From NCBI RefSeq assembly GCF_003477605.1, contig NZ_QUDR01000032.1, forward strand, positions 1 through 23,865: DNA of 23,865 bases, read 5' to 3'. The translations under genes and the position numbers were made by a program. The notes under the pieces are model-generated. The model was given only the letters and a program-made list of their open reading frames with translations, ran no database searches and had not been told where the DNA came from. Position 1 is the stretch's first letter. Every line of letters begins with the position of its first letter. Source of the stretch: Clostridium sp. AF37-5. Lineage in GTDB: Bacteria; Bacillota; Clostridia; Lachnospirales; Lachnospiraceae. This document shows positions 7,244 to 15,796 of this stretch, in pieces.

Positions 7244-8029
7244 TTATTTAATGTTTAATTTTTTTGCTGTAATCAGGTAAGTCAGTAAATAGAAGATGAC
7301 TCCCAAAGCTCCATACAGGAGGCAGAACAGCAAAAGGACAACATGGACGGAGTCAATCACATCAGGGAATATCAGGACAAATGGGATTGCTAATAACGAA
7401 ATAACAATCTGTAATCCCTGAGAAAGTCCAAGATAAGCGCCAATGCTTAATGCGATGCGGTGTGTCTGTACTAATTGTCCAATCATGATGGAAAGATACA
7501 TCATTAAAATTGAAAACGAGAGGCTGATTAACATAAAAATCCCCAGTAAAATCAGTGCACTAAAATTACTCAAGTTAATTGTCTGCAAAACGAATCCAAT
7601 GCCATGAATGATTTCTGACAGCGTAATTGGTGTAGCGATTAACACAACGATAAGTATAGAAATCAATGCAATTCCACAGGCGAGGATATACCACACAAAG
7701 GAAACCAGCCATTTGGCAAATAAAAGCTGGCCTGTTTTGGCGGGAAGGGTAAATGTTAAGTATGCTTCTTGGGAAGTCATGGTCTTATAAAAGCGTATGG
7801 CAATTAATACCTGAGTTACAATGAGCAGGCCAAACAGCAGCAGACAGTAACCTATGATGCCGCTTCCAAATACAAGAGAAAGAGCATCGGCTGTATTTTC
7901 ATCATACGGTTGTGAGCCCAAAGACATCATCAAGCTGAAAATAGGTGTTAAAACAACGATGAATCCAAACATTGGAATAAATAAACGCATCGTATCTTTA
8001 AATTCGTGTTTAATTAATTTTTTTAGCAT
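7244..8029 (-). CDS. ABC-2 type transporter permease
   Basis: This 261-residue polytopic membrane protein has about six hydrophobic segments (near residues 15-40, 58-82, 105-133, 155-185, 192-222 and 228-253) and a charged N-terminus, MLKKLIKHEF. It has no recognisable enzyme motif. Its start overlaps the stop of the upstream ATPase gene by 7 bases, which indicates translational coupling. With the ATPase it should form an exporter or envelope-stress transporter like Bacillus YtrBCDEF or BcrAB-type systems. The substrate cannot be read from the sequence. About 90 bases lie between it and the esterase promoter, and no clear terminator is visible there. Confidence 0.82.
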   Translation of the reverse strand: MLKKLIKHEFKDTMRLFIPMFGFIVVLTPIFSLMMSLGSQPYDENTADALSLVFGSGIIGYCLLLFGLLIVTQVLIAIRFYKTMTSQEAYLTFTLPAKTGQLLFAKWLVSFVWYILACGIALISILIVVLIATPITLSEIIHGIGFVLQTINLSNFSALILLGIFMLISLSFSILMMYLSIMIGQLVQTHRIALSIGAYLGLSQGLQIVISLLAIPFVLIFPDVIDSVHVVLLLFCLLYGALGVIFYLLTYLITAKKLNIK

Positions 8030-8718
8030 CGGAACACCTCCCGGAATAATGTATCGACCGACTTGCCCTGCTGTTCGCGGATATCATCTACGGATGACTG
8101 CAGGCGAATCTGGCCGTCCTGCAGGAAAATGACATCATCTAAAATGCTCTCAACATCAGAAATCAGATGTGTGGAAAGAAGCACAGAGGCATTTTCACTG
8201 TAGTTCGAAATAATCGTCTGTAATATGTAATCTCTGGTTGCCGGATCGACACCCCCGATAGGTTCATCCAGACAGTACAGATTTGCATTCCGGCTCATAG
8301 TCAGAATCAACTGGACTTTTTCCTGTGTTCCTTTCGACATATGTTTCAAACGCATATTTTCAACGATGTCTAATCGTTTTAACATTTCCTCGGCTTTGTT
8401 TTTGTCAAAATCTGCAAAAAAATCATTGTAATAGGAAAATAAGTCTGATATTTTCATCCATTTTGGGAAAATTGTCTGGTCCGGCAGATAGGAAATGTGC
8501 TGCTTAGTAATAACACCGGGATGCTCCCCTCCAATAAAAAGTTCGCCGGAACTTGGTGTGAGCAAACCATTTATTAATTTCAAAAAAGTGGTTTTTCCGC
8601 TTCCGTTTGGACCTAAAAGCCCAACTATTTTTCCGCATTCAATCGTTACATTTACATCTCGTAATGCCGGTTTAGGACCGAAATTTTTGCAGATGTGTTT
8701 TGATTCTAATAAAATCAT
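8023..8718 (-). CDS. ABC transporter ATP-binding protein (YtrB/BcrA type)
   Basis: This is a 231-residue ATPase that energises the adjacent permease. The start ending at 8718 is preceded by GGAGG and overlaps the regulator's stop as ATGA; a longer reading adds 13 residues without a ribosome site. Walker A GPNGSGKT is at residues 36-43. The signature is the divergent MSKGTQ (127-132) rather than LSGGQ, as in many YtrB/CcmA-like subunits. Walker B LYCLDEP is at 147-153, followed by a D-loop GGVD and the switch His184 in STHLI. The gene sits in the middle of the operon and is surely co-transcribed with both neighbours. Confidence 0.92.
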   Translation of the reverse strand: MILLESKHICKNFGPKPALRDVNVTIECGKIVGLLGPNGSGKTTFLKLINGLLTPSSGELFIGGEHPGVITKQHISYLPDQTIFPKWMKISDLFSYYNDFFADFDKNKAEEMLKRLDIVENMRLKHMSKGTQEKVQLILTMSRNANLYCLDEPIGGVDPATRDYILQTIISNYSENASVLLSTHLISDVESILDDVIFLQDGQIRLQSSVDDIREQQGKSVDTLFREVFRC

Positions 8719-9083
8719 AAATCCTCCTTCCTTTGCTTGCGCAGGCAGGCAATGCATTCTTCTTTTGAAAATCCTAATTTTGCAAGAGCCTGATAACAGT
8801 TTTCTACAATGCCGTCCGCTAATTCATCACGCATGGACCCAATCAGTGATGCATCACTTGTTACGGTTCGCCCATTTGTCCGGCTGCCAATCAAAAGCCC
8901 CTCCTGTTCAAGAGCTGCGAGTGCTTTCTGCATCGTATTTGGATTTACCGCAGCCTCAGTGGCAAGTTCCCTTACCGAGGGAAAACGCTCACCGGGGCGG
9001 TAGTGACCGGACAGAATCTGTAACTTAATCTGTTCTACCAATTGTATATATATGGGACGTTCCTTTGATAAATTCCAGGACAT
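8715..9083 (-). CDS. GntR-family transcriptional regulator, YtrA subfamily
   Basis: This 122-residue protein starts at the ATG ending at 9083, six bases after AAAGGAGG. The N-terminal winged helix opens with WNLSKERPIYIQLVEQIK. The recognition-helix region is SVRELATEAAVNPNTMQKAL (about 36-60), and the wing is SRTNGRTVT. The short C-terminal tail of about 50 residues is the YtrA type, which lacks a large effector domain. Such repressors are the first gene of ABC operons induced by cell-wall antibiotics or other envelope stress. An inverted repeat of GntR form overlaps its promoter, consistent with autorepression of all three genes. The inducer is unknown. Confidence 0.92.
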   Translation of the reverse strand: MSWNLSKERPIYIQLVEQIKLQILSGHYRPGERFPSVRELATEAAVNPNTMQKALAALEQEGLLIGSRTNGRTVTSDASLIGSMRDELADGIVENCYQALAKLGFSKEECIACLRKQRKEDL

Positions 9084-9122
9084 AGAAAACCTCCTTTCCA
9101 TATATTAACTTAATAATTGTAT

Positions 9123-9156
9123 CGCTGTATTAAGTGCGTAATACAATAATACAGCG
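9123..9156. promoter_or_regulatory. GntR/YtrA operator overlapping the promoter
   Basis: TGTATTA (9126-9132) and TAATACA (9139-9145) form an inverted repeat with a 6-base spacer, a classic GntR arrangement. A second TAATACA (9147-9153) follows 8 bases on. CGCTGTATTA (9123-9132) and TAATACAGCG (9147-9156) also form a perfect 10-base inverted repeat. The sites cover the -10 box and start point, so binding should repress. Confidence 0.7.
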
Positions 9157-9174
9157 GATGGATGAATATGTCAA
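9146..9174 (-). promoter_or_regulatory. Promoter of the YtrA-ABC operon
   Basis: On the minus strand TTGACA (9174-9169) and TATTAT (9151-9146) are spaced by 17 bases, giving a near-consensus sigma-A promoter about 60 bases upstream of the regulator start. Confidence 0.8.
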
Positions 9175-9296
9175 GAGATGTTTGACATTTTGTGCTTCTG
9201 TTTTTTCTCGATAAATTATGAAGACACAAAAGTTGTACAAACAATCCCATAATTTTCAGAGAACTTACTTATTAGTTTTTGACAAAGGAGAAGATT

Positions 9297-9344
9297 ATGC
9301 CAAATGTTCATTGCCGGTCTCTTTGGATTCCAGTAATTCCGTAG
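9297..9344 (+). CDS. Possible 15-residue leader peptide
   Basis: AAAGGAG ends 6 bases before ATG 9297, and the frame reads MPNVHCRSLWIPVIP before TAG at 9342. The ribosome site is as good as those of real genes nearby. The ORF runs into the left arm of the 200-base palindrome, so translating ribosomes would alter its folding. No promoter could be assigned with confidence. It may be a fortuitous ORF, a leader peptide for the downstream oxidoreductase gene, or part of the repeat element. Confidence 0.25.
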   Translation: MPNVHCRSLWIPVIP

Positions 9345-9500
9345 AAAAACTTTGTGACTTGTGGGTTTGAGTACGTCGGTATGTGGCGCTGGTAGTTTCA
9401 GTGCCCATACCGTTACGCACTCAATGAGCGAGAGCGCCCACGAGACACAAAATTTTTCTACGGAATTACTGAAACTAAAAAAAGTGGCAACGAACACTTG
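9301..9500. repeat. 200-bp imperfect palindrome, MITE/ERIC-like element or structured RNA
   Basis: Outer arms 9301-9315 and 9486-9500 match except for two G/A transitions. Long middle arms 9331-9365 and 9437-9471 share CAGTAATTCCGTAGAAAAA exactly, then a diverged TTTGTG...GTGGG part. Inner arms pair GAGTACGT with the revcomp of ACGCACTC. The apex CGGTATG(T)GGCGCTG pairs with CAGTGCCCATACCG around a small loop. Almost the whole 200 bases can fold into one long hairpin with a side branch near 9427-9437. No terminal target duplication or coding capacity is evident. The form recalls ERIC/RUP-type repeats or MITEs; a cis-acting RNA before the oxidoreductase gene is the alternative. Confidence 0.7.
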
Positions 9501-9524
9501 ACACAAACTCGACATTTTTCGTCC

Positions 9525-9553
9525 TTTACTTTTCTTTTTTTTAGTGATAGAAT
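9525..9553 (+). promoter_or_regulatory. Probable promoter of the pyruvate:ferredoxin oxidoreductase gene
   Basis: TTTACT (9525-9530) and TAGAAT (9548-9553) have a 17-base spacer, just outside the palindrome and about 40 bases before the start codon. A TTGACA (9498-9503) at the palindrome's edge lacks a matching -10 box. The rest of the 510-base gap between the divergent genes holds the operator and promoter of the YtrA operon and the palindrome. Confidence 0.5.
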
Positions 9554-9593
9554 AAAAACACGAATGAATAAATTTAAGGAGGACATTACAAAA

Positions 9594-12500
9594 ATGGCTA
9601 GAGCAAAACAATCCATGGATGGTAATACCGCTGCAGCACACGTGGCATATGCCTATACAGAAGTAGCTGGTATCTATCCTATTACACCTTCGAGCCCGAT
9701 GGCTGATTCCGTTGATCAGTGGTCAGCAGCAGGACAGAAGAACATTTTTGGCAGCAAAGTAAAAGTTGTTGAGATGGAATCTGAGGCCGGCGCCGCTGGT
9801 ACTGTACACGGTTCTCTTGCAACAGGAGCTTTGACAACGACATTTACGGCTTCTCAGGGTCTTCTTCTTATGATCCCGAATATGTATAAAATCGCTGGTG
9901 AGATGTTGCCAAGTGTATTCCACGTATCCGCACGTACGGTGTCTACACATGCTTTGAATATTTTTGGTGATCATAGTGATGTATACGCTTGTCGTCAGAC
10001 TGGTTTCGCTATGCTTGCTGAGACAAATCCACAGGAAGTTATGGACTTGAGTCCGGTTGCCCATTTGGCAGCATTGGAAGGAAAAGTTCCATTCATTAAC
10101 TTCTTCGATGGTTTCCGTACTTCCCATGAGATTCAGAAGATTGAGAAATGGGATTACGAAGATTTGAAAGAAATGTGCCCAATGGATGCTGTTGAAGCAT
10201 TCCGTAAACATGCATTGAATCCGGAGCACCCAACTGCACGTGGTTCTCACGAGAATGGAGACGTATTCTTCCAGCATCGTGAAGCATGTAACAAGGCTTA
10301 TGATGCACTTCCTGCTGTTGTAGAGAAGTACATGAACAAAGTAAATGAAAAACTCGGTACCGATTACGGTTTGTTTAACTACTATGGTGCACCGGATGCT
10401 GACCGCGTAATCATCGCTATGGGATCCATCTGTGACGTAGCAGAAGAAGTAATTGATTACTTGACAGCAAAGGGCGAGAAAGTTGGTCTTGTAAAAGTTC
10501 GTTTGTATCGTCCATGGTCTCCGGAAGCAATTCTTAAGGTGATTCCTAAGACTGCTAAGAAGATTGCTGTACTTGACCGTACAAAAGAGCCTGGTGCTCT
10601 TGGTGATCCGTTGTATCTGGATGTTGCAGCTACTCTTCGTGAGGCAGGTTTGAATGATATCATTCTTACCGGCGGACGTTATGGTCTTGGTTCCAAAGAT
10701 ACACCACCATCATCTGTATTCGCTGTATACAAAGAACTGGAGAAAGACGATCCAAAACCTCGTTTCACAATCGGTATTGTGGATGACGTAACAAATTTGA
10801 GTCTTCCGGAAGTGAAACCGGCTCCAATTACTTCTGCACCGGGAACAAAAGAGTGCAAGTTCTGGGGACTTGGTGGAGATGGTACTGTAGGTGCTAACAA
10901 AAACTCAACAAAGATTATCGGTGACCACACAGATAAATTTATCCAGGCATACTTCCAGTATGACTCAAAGAAAACAGGTGGTGTAACAATTTCCCATCTT
11001 CGTTTTGGTGATAATCCGATTAAGAGTCCTTACTACATCAACCAGGCTGACTTCGTAGCATGTCATAACCCGGCTTATGTAACACAGGGTATGAAGATGG
11101 CTCAGGATGTAAAACCGGGCGGTGTATTCATGATTAACTGCCAGTGGTCTGATGAAGAACTCGGACATCACTTGAACGCTGAAGCTAAGAAATATATTGC
11201 AGACAACAACATTCAGCTTTACACAATCAACGCGATTGATAAAGCAATTGAAATTGGTATGGGTAAACGTACTAACACAATTTTGCAGTCTGCATTCTTC
11301 AAACTTGCTGATGTAATGCCAATTGATGATGCGATTAAGTTCATGAAAGAAGCAGCTAAGAAATCTTACTCCAAAAAAGGTGATGCTGTCGTAGAAATGA
11401 ACTACAAAGCAATCGATTGTGGTGTTGACGCAATTCATAAAGTAGAAGTACCTGAATCTTGGAAGAATCCGGAAGCAGATGCTCCTGCAAAAGAGAAGAC
11501 CGGACGTCCGGAAGTTGTTAAGATGGTAAATGACCTTCTTGAGCCAATTTCTAAGATGGATGGTGACAGCCTTCCAGTATCTGCATTCGCAGGTAACCCG
11601 GATGGTCAGTTTGAGACTGGTGCTTCCGCATATGAGAAACGTGGTACAGCTGTTATGGTTCCTGTATGGAATCCGGATACATGTATCCAGTGTAACAACT
11701 GTGCATTTGTATGTTCTCACGCTACAATTCGTCCATTCCTCCTTTCTGAGGATGAGGTGAAAGCAGCACCTTCAAACATCAAACTTGCTGATACAAAGCC
11801 AAAAGCCGGCGAATATAAATTTGCAATGAGCGTATCTCCTCTGGATTGTATGGGATGTGGCGAGTGTATTACCGTATGTCCGAAAGCTGCTGATGAAGCC
11901 ATCAAGATGGTACCTCAGGAGTCTCAGGCAGACGAGCAGCCGGTATTTGATTACTTGGTAGCTAACGTTGGTAAGAAAGACAGCGGATTTGCTGATACAA
12001 CTCCAAAGGGAAGCCAGTTCAACCAGCCACTTCTCGAGTTCTCCGGAAGTTGTGCAGGATGTGCTGAGACATCTTATGCAAGACTTGTTACACAGCTCTT
12101 TGGTGAGCATATGTACATTTCAAATGCAACAGGATGTTCTTCTATCTGGGGTAACCCGGCAGCAACATCACCATATACAGTAAACAAAGATTCCAAGAAG
12201 GGACCGGCTTGGTCTAACTCCCTGTTCGAGGATAACGCAGAGCATGGTCTTGGAATGCACATTGGACAGAAATATCTTCGTGACCAGGCAATTGAATTGG
12301 TAGAAGAGATTGCTGCTTCCGATAAAGCATCGGCTGAATTTAAAGCTGCTGCTGCTAAATTCATTGAGACAAAAGATAATACAAGAGAGAACTCACCTGC
12401 TGCAGAAGCATTGATTGCTGAACTTGAAAAAGCTGCAAATGCAGGATGTGAGAAATCCAAAGAAGTTCTTGCTAAGAAAGATTACCTTGCTAAGAAGTCC

Positions 12501-13151
12501 GTATGGATCTTCGGTGGTGACGGTTGGGCATATGATATCGGATTTGGTGGTCTGGATCATGTACTTGCATCCGGCGAGAACGTAAACGTAATGGTATTCG
12601 ATACGGAGATGTACTCCAATACTGGTGGTCAGGCATCCAAAGCTTCCAATATCGGTGAAGTTTGTCAGTTTGCTGCTGCCGGTAAAGAGATTGGCAAGAA
12701 GAGCCTTGCTGAAATCGCTATGAGTTATGGCTATGTATATGTAGCACAGATTGCACTTGGTGCTAATCCTGCTCAGGCTGTAAAAGCAATTGCTGAGGCA
12801 GAAGCTTATAACGGACCATCCCTGATTATCGGTTATGCTCCATGTGAGCTCCACGGTATCGCTAAGGGTGGTATGAACCACTGCCAGGATGAGATGAAGA
12901 AAGCTGTTAAGGCTGGATACTGGAATCTGTTCTCCTTCAACCCTGAGTTGAAAGCAGAAGGAAAGAATCCATTCACTCTGACATCCAAAGAGGGAGATGG
13001 TTCTTATCAGGACTTCTTGAACAACGAGGCTCGTTATACTCGTCTGATCAAGCCATTCCCAGAGCGTGCAGAAAGACTCTTCAAAGAGTCCGAAGAAGCA
13101 GCAAAAGCTCGTTTCGAGCATTTGCAGAAGCTTGTTGAGCTTTACAAATAA
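9594..13151 (+). CDS. nifJ: Pyruvate:ferredoxin (flavodoxin) oxidoreductase
   Basis: This 1185-residue enzyme oxidatively decarboxylates pyruvate to acetyl-CoA and CO2 and reduces ferredoxin, the central step of anaerobic clostridial metabolism. The start is ATG 9594 after AAGGAGG; a longer reading from 9498 lacks support. Domain I opens with YPITPSSPM (residues 28-36). Two 4Fe-4S motifs are complete: Cys697/700/703/707 (CIQCNNCAFVC) and Cys752/755/758/762 (CMGCGECITVC). The proximal-cluster cysteines include 820 and 823 (GSCAGC). The thiamine-diphosphate motif GDG at 975-977 leads into the YSNTGGQ loop. All domains are fused in one chain, as in Desulfovibrio and clostridial PFOR. The coding sequence favours codons such as GGT, CGT and AAA/AAG typical of highly expressed genes. 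A strong terminator follows. Confidence 0.97.
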   Translation: MARAKQSMDGNTAAAHVAYAYTEVAGIYPITPSSPMADSVDQWSAAGQKNIFGSKVKVVEMESEAGAAGTVHGSLATGALTTTFTASQGLLLMIPNMYKIAGEMLPSVFHVSARTVSTHALNIFGDHSDVYACRQTGFAMLAETNPQEVMDLSPVAHLAALEGKVPFINFFDGFRTSHEIQKIEKWDYEDLKEMCPMDAVEAFRKHALNPEHPTARGSHENGDVFFQHREACNKAYDALPAVVEKYMNKVNEKLGTDYGLFNYYGAPDADRVIIAMGSICDVAEEVIDYLTAKGEKVGLVKVRLYRPWSPEAILKVIPKTAKKIAVLDRTKEPGALGDPLYLDVAATLREAGLNDIILTGGRYGLGSKDTPPSSVFAVYKELEKDDPKPRFTIGIVDDVTNLSLPEVKPAPITSAPGTKECKFWGLGGDGTVGANKNSTKIIGDHTDKFIQAYFQYDSKKTGGVTISHLRFGDNPIKSPYYINQADFVACHNPAYVTQGMKMAQDVKPGGVFMINCQWSDEELGHHLNAEAKKYIADNNIQLYTINAIDKAIEIGMGKRTNTILQSAFFKLADVMPIDDAIKFMKEAAKKSYSKKGDAVVEMNYKAIDCGVDAIHKVEVPESWKNPEADAPAKEKTGRPEVVKMVNDLLEPISKMDGDSLPVSAFAGNPDGQFETGASAYEKRGTAVMVPVWNPDTCIQCNNCAFVCSHATIRPFLLSEDEVKAAPSNIKLADTKPKAGEYKFAMSVSPLDCMGCGECITVCPKAADEAIKMVPQESQADEQPVFDYLVANVGKKDSGFADTTPKGSQFNQPLLEFSGSCAGCAETSYARLVTQLFGEHMYISNATGCSSIWGNPAATSPYTVNKDSKKGPAWSNSLFEDNAEHGLGMHIGQKYLRDQAIELVEEIAASDKASAEFKAAAAKFIETKDNTRENSPAAEALIAELEKAANAGCEKSKEVLAKKDYLAKKSVWIFGGDGWAYDIGFGGLDHVLASGENVNVMVFDTEMYSNTGGQASKASNIGEVCQFAAAGKEIGKKSLAEIAMSYGYVYVAQIALGANPAQAVKAIAEAEAYNGPSLIIGYAPCELHGIAKGGMNHCQDEMKKAVKAGYWNLFSFNPELKAEGKNPFTLTSKEGDGSYQDFLNNEARYTRLIKPFPERAERLFKESEEAAKARFEHLQKLVELYK

Positions 13152-13158
13152 GAATTTG

Positions 13159-13182
13159 AAATTTTCTGTTTATCGAAAATTT
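13159..13182. other. AT-rich hairpin just after the oxidoreductase stop
   Basis: AAATTTTC and GAAAATTT form an 8-base inverted repeat. It precedes the main terminator and may only be an AT-rich coincidence. Confidence 0.25.
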
Positions 13183-13185
13183 TTG

Positions 13186-13221
13186 AAAAAGGGGACCATC
13201 TCAACAGATGGTCTCCTTTTT
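13186..13221 (+). terminator. Intrinsic terminator of the oxidoreductase gene
   Basis: GGGGACCATCT pairs with AGATGGTCTCC (one wobble) around CAAC, with five A before and five T after. Confidence 0.92.
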
Positions 13222-13332
13222 ACATAAAAAGTATGATTCAAAAAAAAGGGGAAACAATAAAAAAGTGAAAAAGTGACACATTATTTTGATATATTAGGGG
13301 CTATCAAGGATTAACTGAAAGGACGAGAGAAA

Positions 13333-15735
13333 ATGAAAAGAAAATGGAAATTATGGATGATAGCATTTGTATTATTTGTTATGACAGATATAATGATGCA
13401 GAGCAATCGAGCAGAGGCAAAAAAAAGAACATTTACGGTGAGTTCCAAAACGATACCATGTAGTTCATCTTATCGGCAGAAACCGTATTATAATAAAAAA
13501 ACAAAACAGTATTATATGATAAACTCCTATATGAGGCGTTTGTCGACAACAGGCGGAACGCTGAAATTAAAAAAAGGAACATATAAAATTCCAGGTACAA
13601 TTTATGTACCGTCTAATGTTAAAATTGTCTGTGCAAATGGTGTTAAAATCAAAAAAACAAAAGCAACAGGAACAAAGAAAGTAAAATCAACAAAATTTTT
13701 GTTCCAAATGATTTCAGAGGAAAAGGCATCGGGGAAACAAAATACAGGAAAATATGCGGCATCAAAAAATGCATCCATTCAGGGAAATGGGAAAGTGATT
13801 TTTGATATGGGAAATGTGAATGGAGCAACGGCGGTTTTTGTTGGTCATGCATCCGGTATTACTGTGAGTGGTGTGAGATTTCGAAACAAAAAAGGCGGCA
13901 GTTATATTTGGATTGAAGGTTCTAAAAATATTTCTGTCCGGCAATGTGTCTTTGAACGAAAAAAAGATGTGTCCGGTTTGAAAAATCGAATGGCTGTAAG
14001 GCTTGAAACAAGCAATCAGACAACATCGGATTTTTCTGGTAAATGGTACAAAAAAGACAATACTGTGAACAAAAAAGTAAAGATTGAGAACAATCAATTT
14101 CTGGGGGCGGATGTTGGCATCGGTACGACGAAATCGGTTGTATTAGAAAAAAATAAGCAAACAAAAGAATATTATCAGAAAAGCATTACCATTGCAGCAA
14201 ACACATTTACAAATACCAAAAAGGCTCCGATATATGCTGTCTTGTGGAAGAAGCCGACAATAAAAAAGAATGTAGTGAAAAGAAATGGGGCGGAGAAACG
14301 TGCCAGTGCGGGAATGTTTGGGTTTGGAGTAGAAGAACCATCCTTTACTGCAAATCAAATTAGCGGGTGTTCTTATGCTGTGAAATTTGATAGAGCAAAA
14401 AATAGTGGGAAAGGGAAAAAATTTCCTTCCGTTATGTCTGTGATAGGAGTAACTGCGGCGAATAAAATAGCGGCTACAAAAGTAGATGATTTGAGCCATT
14501 ATTATGTGCCAAATGAAACGGCGAGAATTCTTTATTTTCGCAATAGAACGGAAAAAAATTTTACGATTACGACAGCTACAGAACCGTATCAGGAAAAATA
14601 CACGGATGCCTCTGATTATACAAAGCGGAAAGTGTATTATACACTTATGTCTTATATGGAACAGCTTGAGTATGCCGGTGGTGGAACAATTACTGTCAAG
14701 GCCGGCAATTATGAGGTAACTAATAATATCTGTATTCCATCCAATGTGACGATACGGATGGAAAATGGGGTGACATTTACGAAAAAAGGAACGACAGCAA
14801 CCGATATTTGTTATGCCAAATCTATTTTTACCATTGTGCCGCCATCAAAAGATGGTACGGTTAAGACAATTTCCGGTTACAATGGTTCACATGATGTGAA
14901 AATTATAGGAACGGGAATGGTTCGCATGAATTGTGCGAATGTGAAAAACTGTATGGCACTTGTTATGGGGCATGCAAGAAATATAACAATCGAGGGCATT
15001 ACATTTCAAAATGAATATGGTTCGCATTTTATGGAATTAAATTCTTCTTGCAATGTAACGATTGAAAAGTGTACATTTGAAGGATTCAAGGTGTTGGATA
15101 AAAAAAGTTACAAGGAATGCATCAATGTGGATGGCACCGATTTGAATACTGACGGATTTAATTATGATTGGTCGGCTCATGATAAGACAATTTGTAAAAA
15201 TATTTTAATACAGAACACTACCTTTAAAAATATTGGAACTGCGATTGGTAGTCATACGTATTCTGCGAACGGCCAGACACAGCTTTATCATGAAAATGTT
15301 AGAATTTTAAATAATACATTTGACGGTACCTATAATGCAGCAATTCGTGCATTAAATTGGAAAGATACCGTGATTTCAGGAAATTCATTTTTACGGCTTC
15401 AGGCATTAGAAGATGGCGTGTTAAATGCAAATGGAAATCAAACAAAATACGTGGCACTTCTTTTGCGAGGTGTGGTAAATCCAACGGTGACTGGAAATGT
15501 ATTTGAGGATTGTAAGTATTATCCGATTCGTGTTGTGATGCGTGATTCAGCTACCGTTGACGGAGCTGTGAAAGCGGGATATGGTGACACGATATCTTCT
15601 GTCTCGGATGCAAATTGGAGTGCGATGCAGAAAAATACAGTAACAAACGTTGCGGAAAAATATCAAAAAATTGTTGTGCGCGAAAATAATGACCAGTCAG
15701 ACTCAGATGCAGAGAAAAAAGCGTTTTTGCAGTAA
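13333..15735 (+). CDS. Secreted protein with two tandem pectate-lyase-like beta-helix domains
   Basis: This 800-residue protein has an N-terminal signal peptide (about 1-29, MKRKWKLWMIAFVLFVM then ANRAEA-like cleavage region). Two homologous halves follow. The first contains TIYVPSNVKIVCANGVKI near residue 93, the second NICIPSNVTIRMENGVTF near residue 469, an offset of about 376. Each half then repeats a GHA.xITV.GV.F.N pattern and several turns of the parallel beta-helix (NITIEGITF, NVTIEKCTFEGF, LIQNTTFKNIG). This is the right-handed beta-helix fold of pectate lyases and polysaccharide depolymerases. No catalytic set could be assigned with confidence, so it is probably a glycan lyase, hydrolase or binding protein. 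No cell-wall anchor is visible at the C-terminus. The gene is lysine-rich and A-rich. Confidence 0.72.
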   Translation: MKRKWKLWMIAFVLFVMTDIMMQSNRAEAKKRTFTVSSKTIPCSSSYRQKPYYNKKTKQYYMINSYMRRLSTTGGTLKLKKGTYKIPGTIYVPSNVKIVCANGVKIKKTKATGTKKVKSTKFLFQMISEEKASGKQNTGKYAASKNASIQGNGKVIFDMGNVNGATAVFVGHASGITVSGVRFRNKKGGSYIWIEGSKNISVRQCVFERKKDVSGLKNRMAVRLETSNQTTSDFSGKWYKKDNTVNKKVKIENNQFLGADVGIGTTKSVVLEKNKQTKEYYQKSITIAANTFTNTKKAPIYAVLWKKPTIKKNVVKRNGAEKRASAGMFGFGVEEPSFTANQISGCSYAVKFDRAKNSGKGKKFPSVMSVIGVTAANKIAATKVDDLSHYYVPNETARILYFRNRTEKNFTITTATEPYQEKYTDASDYTKRKVYYTLMSYMEQLEYAGGGTITVKAGNYEVTNNICIPSNVTIRMENGVTFTKKGTTATDICYAKSIFTIVPPSKDGTVKTISGYNGSHDVKIIGTGMVRMNCANVKNCMALVMGHARNITIEGITFQNEYGSHFMELNSSCNVTIEKCTFEGFKVLDKKSYKECINVDGTDLNTDGFNYDWSAHDKTICKNILIQNTTFKNIGTAIGSHTYSANGQTQLYHENVRILNNTFDGTYNAAIRALNWKDTVISGNSFLRLQALEDGVLNANGNQTKYVALLLRGVVNPTVTGNVFEDCKYYPIRVVMRDSATVDGAVKAGYGDTISSVSDANWSAMQKNTVTNVAEKYQKIVVRENNDQSDSDAEKKAFLQ

Positions 15736-15764
15736 TTGACAAGCCGGCGGTGTTACGCTATAAT
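15736..15764 (+). promoter_or_regulatory. Consensus promoter of greA-lysS
   Basis: TTGACA (15736-15741) begins immediately after the preceding stop codon, and TATAAT (15759-15764) follows after 17 bases. This is a perfect sigma-A promoter. Confidence 0.92.
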
Positions 15765-15796
15765 TAAATGATGTTAAATTCGTAGGAGGTAAGACC

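Noticed and set aside
9182..9187. Plus-strand TTGACA as a promoter reading toward the oxidoreductase gene
   Set aside because: No -10-like hexamer occurs 15-19 bases downstream. The nearby minus-strand TTGACA has a proper partner.
9216..9641. Minus-strand open frame of 141 codons over the palindrome
   Set aside because: It crosses the inverted repeat and the start of the oxidoreductase gene, has no ribosome site or family resemblance, and depends on the AT-rich composition.
10965..11720. Minus-strand open frame of 251 codons inside the oxidoreductase gene
   Set aside because: It is the shadow of a highly biased coding sequence; its composition (many Cys, Phe, His) is implausible and the sense frame carries complete motifs.
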